In this document: piece after piece, positions 1 through 8,077 of the stretch
Layout: every line of letters starts with the position of its first letter
Numbering within the stretch: the first letter of the stretch is position 1
Assembly: GCF_000186225.1 (NCBI RefSeq)
Contig: NC_014933.1
Location: 1,116,001-1,180,000, forward strand
Direction: 5' to 3'
DNA: 64,000 nucleotides
DNA from: Bacteroides helcogenes P 36-108
Lineage (GTDB): Bacteria > Bacteroidota > Bacteroidia > Bacteroidales > Bacteroidaceae
Notes under the pieces: generated by a model
Seen by the model: the letters and a program-made list of their open reading frames with translations, nothing else
The model's database searches: none
What the model was told of the DNA's origin: nothing
Program-made: the position numbers and the translations under genes

Positions 1-439
1 CCATTGCAGTCTGTGTGTAGGCGCGGGCATCTTCTTTGTTCATAAGGCCGCCTTTATTGATTACACCTGCAACGAAACCTGCCAGCAGATTTTCGCGGCT
101 GACGGTTTTGGTAGAGTCTTCACCGAAGATTTGTTGGTTAAGACCTTCTACCCAACGTTTGCTTACCATTTGTCCGAGTTGGAGGCCTGCCATGTAGGCA
201 GCGTCTTTCTTGTCAATCTTGGTAGCGCCTTCGTTGAAGCCTTTCAGGAAGTCTGCCATTTGGGTTGAGTCAATGCCTTGTTGGGCGAAGTACTGGTCGA
301 TACCTTCTGTTTGTGACATACCGAAAGCGTAAGACAATGAATCGATGTCTGTTTTCAGATTACCTTTCGGGCTTTGTGCAGTACAAGATGCCAGACCGGC
401 AGCTACTGCGAGAGTCATAAGAAATGTTACTTTTTTCAT
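1..439 (-). CDS. FKBP-type prolyl isomerase lipoprotein, N-terminal part (runs off window)
   Basis: The reading frame begins at an ATG at 439 and runs leftwards off the window, so only about 146 residues are visible. They start MKKVTFLMTLAVAAGLASC, a lipoprotein signal peptide with a lipobox (LASC), and continue into a helical FKBP_N dimerisation region (SLSYAFGMSQTEG). The catalytic FKBP domain should lie beyond the left edge. The gene follows the second FKBP gene on the same strand after 17 bp, so the two are probably one operon. Inferred role: a membrane-anchored folding helper outside the cytoplasm. The family call rests on the N-terminal domain and the neighbour; the catalytic half is not seen. 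Confidence 0.8.
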   Translation of the reverse strand, partial: MKKVTFLMTLAVAAGLASCTAQSPKGNLKTDIDSLSYAFGMSQTEGIDQYFAQQGIDSTQMADFLKGFNEGATKIDKKDAAYMAGLQLGQMVSKRWVEGLNQQIFGEDSTKTVSRENLLAGFVAGVINKGGLMNKEDARAYTQTAM

Positions 440-456
440 TTTGCTTTTACTTGTTT

Positions 457-1050
457 TTATTTGGATAAAATTTTCATCAGTTCTACTTCGAAAACGAGCG
501 TGCTGTGCGGGGGAATCATTTCGCCGGCGCCTTGTGCGCCGTATGCCAGGTCGCTGGGGATATAGAGTTTCCATTTGGCTCCTTCGGGCATCAGTTGCAG
601 CGCTTCTACCCAGCCCGGTATCACCTGGCTTACGCCGAAAGTGGCAGGTTGTCCGCGTTTGATGGAGCTGTCGAACAGTGTTCCGTCTATCAGCGTGCCT
701 TCGTAATGACATTGTACCTGATCGCTGGCCTGTGCGTAATGTCCTACGTTTCCTTCGTTGATAACCTCATATTGAAGTCCGCTTGGCAATGTGATGACAC
801 CCGGACGTTTTTTGTTTTCTTCAAGGAAGTTTTTACCTGCTTCGATGTTGGCGGAGTTCATCTTCTCCTCCAGTTCGGCGAAGTATTTATTTACTATCTC
901 ACGGGCTTCTGTGTGGCTGATTGCCGTCTGGTTACCTTCCAACACGTCCTTGATAGCTTGTGCGAAGTCATTTACCTCGATGCCTTTAGCACCCATGCTT
1001 AAAAGATTCTGACCTATTCCGAGGCCGATTGCGTAACTGAATTTGTCCAT
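457..1050 (-). CDS. FKBP-type peptidyl-prolyl cis-trans isomerase
   Basis: A 197-residue protein with an FKBP_N helical region (about residues 1-85, starting MDKFSYAIGLGIGQNL) and a C-terminal FKBP domain (about 90-195). Family motifs visible include CHYEGTLIDGTLFDSS, FGVSQVIPGWVEALQLM and IPSDLAYGAQGAGEMIPPHS. No signal peptide is present, so it is probably cytoplasmic, unlike the lipoprotein paralogue 17 bp downstream. FKBPs of this architecture (FkpA/Mip/FklB type) are dimeric prolyl isomerases and chaperones. Secure as a family member; the specific client is unknown. Confidence 0.93.
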   Translation of the reverse strand: MDKFSYAIGLGIGQNLLSMGAKGIEVNDFAQAIKDVLEGNQTAISHTEAREIVNKYFAELEEKMNSANIEAGKNFLEENKKRPGVITLPSGLQYEVINEGNVGHYAQASDQVQCHYEGTLIDGTLFDSSIKRGQPATFGVSQVIPGWVEALQLMPEGAKWKLYIPSDLAYGAQGAGEMIPPHSTLVFEVELMKILSK

Positions 1051-1220
1051 AAAATGATTTTGTTGGCGACCGGAGCGATTCTTTTTCCATCTACTCGGAG
1101 TGATTCTTTTCCAATCTACTGTAAATTAACGAGTGGCAAAAGTACGTCTTTTATTTGAATGATGGAGGGCTTCGTTATTTAAATTTTCTTATTTATGTAT
1201 CAACTTGGGCTATCTTTATG

Positions 1221-1228
1221 TATTTTTG
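1221..1228 (+). promoter_or_regulatory. -7 box of the sirtuin gene
   Basis: TATTTTTG fits the Bacteroides -7 consensus TAnnTTTG and lies 22 bp upstream of the ATG at 1251. The open frame extends upstream to 1155, but a promoter here would place that extension outside the transcript, so it supports 1251 as the true start. Confidence 0.5.
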
Positions 1229-1250
1229 TAAGAAACAAAAACAAAAGGCT

Positions 1251-1949
1251 ATGAAGAATCTTGTTGTTTTATCCGGCGCCGGAATGAGTGCCGAAAGCGG
1301 TATCAGTACGTTTCGCGATGCGGGAGGATTGTGGGACAGGTATCCGGTGGAACAGGTGGCTACTCCCGAAGGGTATGCGCGTGATCCGGAGCTGGTCATC
1401 AACTTCTATAACGAGCGCCGCAGACAACTGCTGGACGTGAAGCCGAATGCCGGGCATGCCGGGCTGGCAGAGCTGGAAAGGGATTTCAATGTGACGGTGG
1501 TGACGCAGAATGTAGATAACTTGCACGAACGGGCGGGCAGCACGCACGTCATCCATCTGCATGGTGAACTGACGAAAGTGTGCTCCAGCCGTGACCCCTA
1601 CAATCCGCATTTTATAAAGGAACTGAAGCCGGGAGAATATGAAGTGAAGATGGGCGACAAGGCGGGTGACGGAACGCAGCTTCGCCCCTTTATTGTGTGG
1701 TTCGGCGAAGCCGTGCCCCAAATTGAGACTGCCATTCGCTATGTGGAAAAGGCGGACATCTTTGTCATCATAGGTACTTCGATGAACGTATATCCCGCTG
1801 CCGGGCTGCTGAACTATGTACCCCGTGAGGCGGACGTCTATCTGATAGACCCCAAGCCGGTGGACGCGCACACGCTGCGACAGATACATGTAATCAGGAA
1901 AGGAGCTTCGGACGGTGTGGAAGAATTGATCTCTTTGTTGCGTAGTTGA
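1251..1949 (+). CDS. cobB: Sir2-family NAD-dependent protein deacylase (CobB-like)
   Basis: A 232-residue sirtuin. The NAD site shows GAGMSAESGISTFRD (residues 9-23) and TQNVDNLHERAG (85-96), and the catalytic histidine is H104 in HLHGEL. The pocket motif FYNERRRQL (52-60) supplies Y53 and R56, matching the Tyr-x-x-Arg pair that lets CobB and SIRT5 remove succinyl or malonyl groups from lysine. The zinc module after the catalytic histidine is degenerate: only one cysteine (C111) remains where sirtuins usually carry four. The protein is cytoplasmic with no signal peptide. Divergent from the FKBP genes and convergent with a glycosyltransferase gene. The longer upstream frame is rejected because the -7 box lies inside it. 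Confidence 0.93.
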   Translation: MKNLVVLSGAGMSAESGISTFRDAGGLWDRYPVEQVATPEGYARDPELVINFYNERRRQLLDVKPNAGHAGLAELERDFNVTVVTQNVDNLHERAGSTHVIHLHGELTKVCSSRDPYNPHFIKELKPGEYEVKMGDKAGDGTQLRPFIVWFGEAVPQIETAIRYVEKADIFVIIGTSMNVYPAAGLLNYVPREADVYLIDPKPVDAHTLRQIHVIRKGASDGVEELISLLRS

Positions 1950-1979
1950 GGAACAAGCGACTGATTTACATTCTCTTAT

Positions 1980-2014
1980 TTTGCCAACCTTTGTCATGCT
2001 GTTGGCAAACTTTT
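1980..2014 (+). terminator. Intrinsic terminator after the sirtuin gene
   Basis: An inverted repeat TTTGCCAAC / GTTGGCAAA (arms 1980-1988 and 2001-2009) is followed by a short T run. It sits 30 bp past the sirtuin stop and just before the converging glycosyltransferase gene. Confidence 0.6.
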
Positions 2015-2025
2015 GCCGCTCCGGA

Positions 2026-2772
2026 TTATTTCTTCAGCACGGCCCGCAGCACGAACCATGCGTGATGGGCTATGGTACTTGCCAGTCCATAGTGTTTCGC
2101 CATGATCCGGAAGCGTTCCTTCAAAGATGCTTTCCGGTTCTGCGTTGTCATCCCTTCTTCCAGATAGTCAATGATTGTAAGATGGGTGTTGTGCAGCGTC
2201 CGCGCTTTCTTCATCACCCGGATGCACCAGTCGAAGTCTGCCGAGAAACGGTATTGCAGGTTGTAAGGTTCTGCCAGGGAAGCCTTGGCGAAGAAAGCCT
2301 GATGGCATACCAGCATGCCTTGCCTGAAGCTGCGCCATGTCAGCGTTTGGGGAGTGGAAAGGCGGCGCATGCGTATGAAGTGTCCCTCCTTGTCCACCAG
2401 TTCCGTCTCGCCGTAGATCACGTCGGGCAGTTCCGCTTCGGTGATGGAGTGCACCATCTGTTGCAGGGTGTCGTCTTCGTGAAAGCTGTCACCGGCATTG
2501 AGGAAACAGAGATAATCTCCGCTTGCCAGCCTCATGCCCTTGTTCATGGCGTCATACAGCCCTTTGTCCGGTTCGCTCACCACCCGGGTGATACGGTCGC
2601 CGTACCGGGCGATGATGGAAAGTGTGCCGTCATTCGAGGCGCCGTCCACGATGATGTACTCCACATGGCGGTATGTTTGCGAAATGACGCTCTGGATGGT
2701 GTCCTCCAATACGGCTTCGGCATTGTAGGTCACGGTGATGATGCTGAATTTCGGTGTAAGGCGGTTATGCAT
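2026..2772 (-). CDS. Family 2 glycosyltransferase (GT-A fold)
   Basis: A 248-residue GT2 enzyme. It opens with the nucleotide-sugar binding strand FSIITVTYNAEAVLEDTI, followed by YIIVDGASNDGT and the acidic metal-binding region CFLNAGDSF near residues 90-100. No membrane segments are obvious, so it probably works at the inner face of the membrane adding one sugar to a lipid-linked glycan. Its start overlaps the end of the upstream glycosyltransferase gene by 8 bp, so the two are translationally coupled. Donor and acceptor cannot be told from the sequence. Confidence 0.9.
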   Translation of the reverse strand: MHNRLTPKFSIITVTYNAEAVLEDTIQSVISQTYRHVEYIIVDGASNDGTLSIIARYGDRITRVVSEPDKGLYDAMNKGMRLASGDYLCFLNAGDSFHEDDTLQQMVHSITEAELPDVIYGETELVDKEGHFIRMRRLSTPQTLTWRSFRQGMLVCHQAFFAKASLAEPYNLQYRFSADFDWCIRVMKKARTLHNTHLTIIDYLEEGMTTQNRKASLKERFRIMAKHYGLASTIAHHAWFVLRAVLKK

Positions 2773-4030
2773 TTCTTCCGGTTACTTTATTGTAAAGGTC
2801 GATGTATTTCTTGGCGATGACATTCTCGGAATAGTGTGAGACGGCTTTTCGGCATGCTTGTTCGGAGAGGCTCGGATAGTCGGGATCGGTCAGCATCCAG
2901 TAAATGCCGTTGGCAAAATCCTCGGCCGACTTGTACTGAGCCACGTAGCCGTTGTGGAGGTGGTCTATCATTTCCGGTATGCCTCCCACGTTGAATCCGA
3001 TGCACGGAGTTCCGCAAGCCATGGCCTCCATGATGGTGTTGGGCAGGTTCTCTTCCAGAGAGGGGGTAACGAAGATATCCACCGCATTGTAGATGTCCAC
3101 CAATTGGTGCTCATCGGTCACGAAGTCCAGTGGATAGACCTTGAAGGGAAGCAAGTCTTCCAGTTGTCGGGAGTTATTGCCGAAGGCCACTACGCCCAAT
3201 GCTTCTCTGAGCTCCGGATATTTCTTCGCCAGCAGTCTGCACGATTCGACCAGATAATCAATGCCTTTTCTTTTGTCCGTGATCTTCACAGACCCGAACA
3301 GCATCAGCTTCATGTCCTGCGGAAGCAGGCATTTGCTGCGTGCCTCCCGCATGCTGTGGGGCTTGAAGAGGTTGGTGTTGATGGGATTGGGGATGGATGT
3401 CACGGCATGTCCGCGCAGAAGTGCACTTTTTCCGGCCCGTTCTTCCAGCCAATGGCTGCAGGCCACGAAGTTGATGTGCCTGCCCTTGTATAGATTCTGT
3501 TTCTTCCGGAAGATGCGGAAAGAAAGATCCTTTTTGTTCCCGCCGCTGTGAATGAAGAGGCAGTTGCGGCATTCCTGCTGATAGCTGGTGCATTCGCGGG
3601 CGTGGTGGCAGATGCCTGTGCATGGCCACATATCATGCATGGTCCATACCACGGGTTTGCCGGAGGACAGTATCTTTTCAATGTTTTTCAGCGAAAGCAT
3701 GCCTTGATTTATCCAGTGCAGGTGGATGACGTCGGCCTGCTGGAATTCCGGCAGCGAGGTGATGTCTGTGCCTGTGTTGGCTATATCGACGGCAAAGATG
3801 TTTTCTTTCTTGAAGTGGTTGGCTTTCCAGATAACAATACGCTCCCATACAAATTTCCAGACCATCCGCCAACTATGGTCAAGTGATACGACGGTAATCC
3901 GGTCAGTCTGTTTGTCGCGTACCAGCAACTTGGCTTTAATACCGTGGTTTTTCAGTGAGTCCATGAGGCGGCTGGCGGCAATGGCTGCTCCGCCGATGCG
4001 TTCGGATGTATTTATTAGTAGTACTCTCAT
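2765..4030 (-). CDS. Family 4 glycosyltransferase (GT-B fold)
   Basis: A 421-residue GT4 protein starting MRVLLINTSERIGGAA at 4030. The C-terminal half carries the family's retaining motif: EENLPNTIMEAMACGTP, then GFNVGGIPEMIDH, with the two glutamates of the E-x7-E pattern. An upstream in-frame ATG at 4096 would add 22 residues of unrelated sequence and lies close to the opposing wecC promoter, so 4030 is preferred. A Cys-rich stretch around HHARECTSYQQECRNC (about residues 150-170) is seen in several polysaccharide GT4 enzymes. It forms an operon with the GT2 gene downstream. Confidence 0.9.
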   Translation of the reverse strand: MRVLLINTSERIGGAAIAASRLMDSLKNHGIKAKLLVRDKQTDRITVVSLDHSWRMVWKFVWERIVIWKANHFKKENIFAVDIANTGTDITSLPEFQQADVIHLHWINQGMLSLKNIEKILSSGKPVVWTMHDMWPCTGICHHARECTSYQQECRNCLFIHSGGNKKDLSFRIFRKKQNLYKGRHINFVACSHWLEERAGKSALLRGHAVTSIPNPINTNLFKPHSMREARSKCLLPQDMKLMLFGSVKITDKRKGIDYLVESCRLLAKKYPELREALGVVAFGNNSRQLEDLLPFKVYPLDFVTDEHQLVDIYNAVDIFVTPSLEENLPNTIMEAMACGTPCIGFNVGGIPEMIDHLHNGYVAQYKSAEDFANGIYWMLTDPDYPSLSEQACRKAVSHYSENVIAKKYIDLYNKVTGRNA

Positions 4031-4104
4031 TGCTGTGCATTCAGAATGTTTGAGCAAAAGTAGTGGTTTTCGCCGATAAACGGTACAAAGTCGCATATTA
4101 TTTG

Positions 4105-4112
4105 TACTTTTG
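4105..4112 (+). promoter_or_regulatory. -7 box of the wecC-wecB operon
   Basis: TACTTTTG matches TAnnTTTG and ends 25 bp before the wecC ATG. The divergent glycosyltransferase gene starts 75 bp to the left, so this short interval must hold both promoters. Confidence 0.5.
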
Positions 4113-4137
4113 CGGTACTTAGAATCACATATATAAT

Positions 4138-5340
4138 ATGAAGAAGGTTGTATTTATAGGTTTGGGCTACATAGGCCTGCCTACGGCAGCGGTCGCTGCT
4201 CATCATGGTTTCGAGGTGGTGGGTGTGGATGTAAATCCATCGGTGGTAGAAACCGTCAATCAAGGTAAAGTGCATATTGTAGAACCGGACTTGGGTAAGA
4301 TTGTCAAAGAGGCAGTACAAAGCGGTCATCTGCGTGCCGTGACCCGACCTGAACCGGCAGACGCCTTCTTCGTGGTAGTGCCCACACCTTTCAAACAAAA
4401 CCATCGCGCAGACATCACATACGTAGAGTCGGCTACCCGTTCTGTTATCCCTTGCCTGAAGCCGGGAGATTTGTTTGTGATAGAATCCACTTCTCCGGTA
4501 TTCACTACCGAGCGTATGGCCGAACTTATTTTCCAGCAGCGCCCTGAGTTGAAAGACCAAATATACATTGCTTATTGTCCCGAACGTGTATTGCCGGGCA
4601 ATACCCTTTACGAACTGGTGCACAACGACCGTGTAATCGGTGGTATCAATCCCGCATCTACCGATAAGGCGATTGAATTCTACTCTGCTTTCGTTCAAGG
4701 TAAACTGCATCGCACGAATGCCCGTACTGCCGAGATGTGTAAGCTGACGGAGAACTCCAGTCGTGATTCTCAGATTGCTTTTGCCAACGAGCTCTCCATG
4801 ATTTGTGACAAAGCCGGTATCAATGTATGGGAGTTGATAGAACTTGCCAACAAACATCCTCGTGTCAATATCCTGCAACCCGGTTGCGGTGTAGGCGGCC
4901 ATTGCATTGCCGTAGACCCTTGGTTCATTGTATCCGATTATCCCGAACAGGCACAACTCATCAAGCGTGCCCGTGAAACGAACGACTATAAAGCCGATTG
5001 GTGTGCCAACAAAGTATTAGAGTCTTGCCAACGTTTTGTCGAGAAATACGAACGTGAGCCGATAGTAGCTTGTATGGGTCTTGCCTTCAAACCGAATATC
5101 GATGACCTTCGTGAATCTCCCGCCAAGTACATTGCTTCTCGAATTGTCAGCGAAAGCCGTGCTGATGTACTGATAGTAGAGCCTAATATCACTTCACACC
5201 CCAGTTTCCATATAACAGATTATAAGGAAGCTTATCAGAAAGCTGATATTATCGTTTGGCTTGTACGCCATACCCCGTTCGTAGAACTGCCTCGCAAGGA
5301 AGAAAAGCTGGAGCTCGACTTCTGCGGAGTGCGCAAGTAG
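4138..5340 (+). CDS. wecC: UDP-N-acetyl-D-mannosamine dehydrogenase
   Basis: A 400-residue member of the UDP-glucose/GDP-mannose dehydrogenase superfamily. The Rossmann motif is FIGLGYIGLPTAAVAAHHG at the N-terminus, and the catalytic cysteine lies in QPGCGVGGHCIAVDPWF near residue 260. The family oxidises UDP-ManNAc twice with NAD to UDP-ManNAcA. Directly downstream lies the UDP-GlcNAc 2-epimerase that makes its substrate, which supports WecC over a generic UDP-glucose dehydrogenase. Together they supply UDP-ManNAcA for the surface glycan made by the surrounding glycosyltransferases. Both genes point opposite to the glycosyltransferase operons on each side. Confidence 0.93.
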   Translation: MKKVVFIGLGYIGLPTAAVAAHHGFEVVGVDVNPSVVETVNQGKVHIVEPDLGKIVKEAVQSGHLRAVTRPEPADAFFVVVPTPFKQNHRADITYVESATRSVIPCLKPGDLFVIESTSPVFTTERMAELIFQQRPELKDQIYIAYCPERVLPGNTLYELVHNDRVIGGINPASTDKAIEFYSAFVQGKLHRTNARTAEMCKLTENSSRDSQIAFANELSMICDKAGINVWELIELANKHPRVNILQPGCGVGGHCIAVDPWFIVSDYPEQAQLIKRARETNDYKADWCANKVLESCQRFVEKYEREPIVACMGLAFKPNIDDLRESPAKYIASRIVSESRADVLIVEPNITSHPSFHITDYKEAYQKADIIVWLVRHTPFVELPRKEEKLELDFCGVRK

Positions 5341-5360
5341 CAGCCAATTCCAAAGTAATT

Positions 5361-5393
5361 CCAATCGTACATCGTAAATCGTCCATCGTAAAT
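5361..5393 (+). repeat. Short direct repeats leading into the wecB start codon
   Basis: The wecC-wecB spacer contains CATCGTAAAT twice (5370-5379 and 5384-5393) plus a related ATCGTAC. The second copy includes the first bases of the wecB ATG (5392). It looks like a small low-complexity spacer; no function is assigned. Confidence 0.5.
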
Positions 5394-6522
5394 GAAAAAG
5401 ATATTGCTCGTTTTCGGAACCCGTCCCGAAGCCATCAAGATGGCTCCGCTGGTGAAAGCCTTGCAAAAGGATACGGCACATTTTGATACTAAAGTATGCG
5501 TCACTGCCCAGCACCGCCAAATGCTGGATCAGGTGCTGGAAGTATTTGAGATAACGCCCGAATACGACCTTAATATCATGGCGCCCAATCAGGACTTGTA
5601 TGATATCACTTCCAAAGTGCTGTTAGGTTTGCGCGATGTCTTGAAGGACTTTCAACCTGACGTGGTACTGGTACATGGCGATACTACCACCTCGATGGCA
5701 GCTTCCCTTGCAGCTTTCTACCAACAAATTCCCGTAGGGCATGTAGAAGCCGGATTGCGTACATACGATATGCTTTCGCCTTGGCCTGAGGAAATGAACC
5801 GTCAGGTTACCGACCGAATCTGTACGTATTACTTTGCCCCCACGGAGAAGTCACGTCAGAATCTTTTGCATGAGAATATTGAGGATGAAAAGATATCTGT
5901 CACCGGCAATACGGTTATTGATGCTCTGCTGATGGCTGTCGATATCATAGCTCATAAGCCGGGTGTGAAAGAACAATTGCATGAGGAACTTCGTACAAAA
6001 GGTTATACGGTTGGCAATCGCCCATACGTATTGGTAACCGGGCATCGCCGTGAGAATTTTGGTGAAGGCTTCCTGCATATTTGCCGGGCAATTAAGGAAA
6101 TCGCCTCTTTGCATCCTGATATGGATATTGTCTATCCGGTGCATCTTAATCCTAATGTTCAGAAGCCTGTTTATGAACTTCTTTCCGGTCTTGAGAATGT
6201 ATTTCTTATTTCCCCGTTGGATTATCTGCCGTTTATCTATGCCATGCAGCACTCTGTGTTGCTGCTGACGGACAGTGGCGGCGTGCAGGAAGAAGCTCCC
6301 TCATTGGGAAAGCCTGTTTTGGTAATGAGAAACACTACCGAACGTCCCGAAGCTGTAGAAGCAGGTACTGTGAAGTTGGTTGGCACAGATGCCGATGCCA
6401 TCGTAAAGAACGTGACGGAACTATTACGTGATAAAGAAGTCTATCAGCAGATGTCCGAAACGCACAATCCGTATGGTGATGGGCAGGCTTGCGAAAGAAT
6501 AATGGCGGCGCTGAGAAAGTAA
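5392..6522 (+). CDS. wecB: UDP-N-acetylglucosamine 2-epimerase (non-hydrolysing)
   Basis: A 376-residue epimerase with the family N-terminus [18 protein letters not shown], a central [21 protein letters not shown] near residues 117-127, TGHRREN around 215, and the C-terminal [20 protein letters not shown] ahead of [11 protein letters not shown]. It interconverts UDP-GlcNAc and UDP-ManNAc in the cytoplasm. The gene follows wecC after 51 bp, so the pair forms a two-gene UDP-ManNAcA supply operon. Length and motifs are normal for the family. Confidence 0.95.
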   Translation: MKKILLVFGTRPEAIKMAPLVKALQKDTAHFDTKVCVTAQHRQMLDQVLEVFEITPEYDLNIMAPNQDLYDITSKVLLGLRDVLKDFQPDVVLVHGDTTTSMAASLAAFYQQIPVGHVEAGLRTYDMLSPWPEEMNRQVTDRICTYYFAPTEKSRQNLLHENIEDEKISVTGNTVIDALLMAVDIIAHKPGVKEQLHEELRTKGYTVGNRPYVLVTGHRRENFGEGFLHICRAIKEIASLHPDMDIVYPVHLNPNVQKPVYELLSGLENVFLISPLDYLPFIYAMQHSVLLLTDSGGVQEEAPSLGKPVLVMRNTTERPEAVEAGTVKLVGTDADAIVKNVTELLRDKEVYQQMSETHNPYGDGQACERIMAALRK

Positions 6523-6823
6523 CTGCATTTCGGATGGGTTATGAATGTAATAAGAAGTGCATAATGCTTACAAATAAGCCCATAAACACTTCGCCCGGCA
6601 AAGAGTTCTTATTTCACTCACTGAATGAACCGGATTCAGTCAGGGACTGAAAGGCATTCAGTCCCTGAGTGAAAGCCTTTCAGTCCCTGAGTCATTGTAC
6701 CCCCTCTCAGAAGGTGTTTTGAATGGGGGTAAAAGAAAAGATGACTGGTAGAGATAACACTGGTAAAGAAATCATACTTTGTGTAAACCTGCTTTATTCA
6801 TTCCTAAAACCGTAATAACTCAT
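6523..6823. repeat. Convergent intergenic region with inverted and direct repeats
   Basis: This 301-bp gap between the converging wecB and glycosyltransferase genes holds no plausible gene. It has a perfect 15-bp inverted repeat CAGGGACTGAAAGGC (6641-6655) / GCCTTTCAGTCCCTG (6675-6689), and a 14-bp direct repeat TTCAGTCCCTGAGT at 6657-6670 and 6679-6692. The middle copy can pair with the left arm too, so two alternative hairpins are possible. There is no clear T run, so this is not a textbook terminator. Confidence 0.6.
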
Positions 6824-8059
6824 TTATGAGTTCATAATCTCTTTGAAAGCCTTCAGGTATCTTTCGCTTACCGTATCTATATTTATCTTTTCACGGATTA
6901 TCTTTTCCGACTCTTGTCCCATCTCCCGGCAACGGTCGGGGGAGGCAAACAGTTGATCTATCTTTTCTACCAGACTGTCAACATCGCCTTCGCGGAAGAA
7001 ATAGCCATTCTTGCCATCTGTGACAAGATCCCGTTCTGTACTATCGCAAACGGAACAAAGAACAGGAAGACCGTATGTCATGGCATCATTGATAGAAAGT
7101 CCTCCCATACCTGCCAGTACATACACCGTAGATTCGTTCATATAGGCTCCCAGCGCTTTCGGGTCATAGACGGCGCCGATGAAACGGATTCCTCCCTCTC
7201 CGTTATTGTCATTTCCGACTTCATAGATCGGTATATTCATAGCTTGCGCCTGCCGTTTCAGGTTATCCAGCTCAGGGCCATCGCCTACAATCAGTAGTTC
7301 GGCATCGGAATAAGTCTTTATTATCTGGGAAAAAGCATCAATCAGCAAGTCCACCCGTTTCCATTTTACCAAGCGACCGATGTGCAGCAACCGTCTCTCT
7401 GACTTTGGCAGCAGTGGTTCGGATGCCAATACGGACTCTTTTTCGCGTAACAAAACCTCGGTGTCTGTGGAGTTGTAAGTGACATGTATGTGTTCTTTAT
7501 CTACTCCGTAAGAAGGAATAATATCGTAAGCGGCAGTGGAATAGTTGAGTGTACCCGCTACCCGGGCATAGCAATACTTGCGAACTAATGCCGTCAGCCA
7601 TTGGCGGAGGTAGAAAGCTGTGCCCTGACTCATTAAGCGCATGCTTTCGTCATACATGGGATTCTCCCGGAAATATTCTTTTATTCTTCCGTAAGGGGGT
7701 GTCTGAAAGGGTATCTCACGAATTACCAAACGTGAGCCGCATTCCTTCATTGCCTTCCTCAATCGTGGCTGGAAGAATACTTGCAGGAAATAAGGCCATC
7801 CCATCACTATTATATCAGGCTTCTCTTGCAGCACAATCTCAGGTAAAGCAGGGTAAGCAGTTTTTCCGTAGAACATCTTTTTTTCAGGAGTGGTGAGGTG
7901 CTTGTAAGTACCACCTTCCACCATCTTTACGCCTTTACCAATGGTGGCGTTGCCTTTCTGTGGGGTAATAACTGTAATCTCTATTCCCTTTGCATGCAAC
8001 TTGTTCAGCATGGCGTTGAGGTAGTGCGGTATTCCGCCGAACGTGAAAAGGACTTTCAT
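6824..8059 (-). CDS. Family 4 glycosyltransferase
   Basis: A 411-residue GT-B enzyme, last gene of the leftward polysaccharide operon. It begins MKVLFTFGGIPHYLNAMLNK; the C-terminal GT4 domain shows LLHIGRLVKWKRVDLLIDAF near residue 225 and a donor-site region VLAGMGGLSINDAMTYGLPV near 320. In the second region the first catalytic glutamate of the usual E-x7-E pair is replaced by glycine-rich sequence, so the active site departs from the classical motif. No signal or membrane segment. It follows the next gene after 18 bp. Confidence 0.85.
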   Translation of the reverse strand: MKVLFTFGGIPHYLNAMLNKLHAKGIEITVITPQKGNATIGKGVKMVEGGTYKHLTTPEKKMFYGKTAYPALPEIVLQEKPDIIVMGWPYFLQVFFQPRLRKAMKECGSRLVIREIPFQTPPYGRIKEYFRENPMYDESMRLMSQGTAFYLRQWLTALVRKYCYARVAGTLNYSTAAYDIIPSYGVDKEHIHVTYNSTDTEVLLREKESVLASEPLLPKSERRLLHIGRLVKWKRVDLLIDAFSQIIKTYSDAELLIVGDGPELDNLKRQAQAMNIPIYEVGNDNNGEGGIRFIGAVYDPKALGAYMNESTVYVLAGMGGLSINDAMTYGLPVLCSVCDSTERDLVTDGKNGYFFREGDVDSLVEKIDQLFASPDRCREMGQESEKIIREKINIDTVSERYLKAFKEIMNS

Positions 8060-8077
8060 ATATATATAGTCTGTTAT

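Noticed and set aside
1155..1250. A 32-residue N-terminal extension of the sirtuin
   Set aside because: The -7 box at 1221-1228 falls inside it, and the NAD-binding motif begins immediately after the ATG at 1251.
4027..4956. A 309-codon minus-strand open frame over wecC
   Set aside because: wecC has complete dehydrogenase motifs. The antisense product has no recognisable domain.
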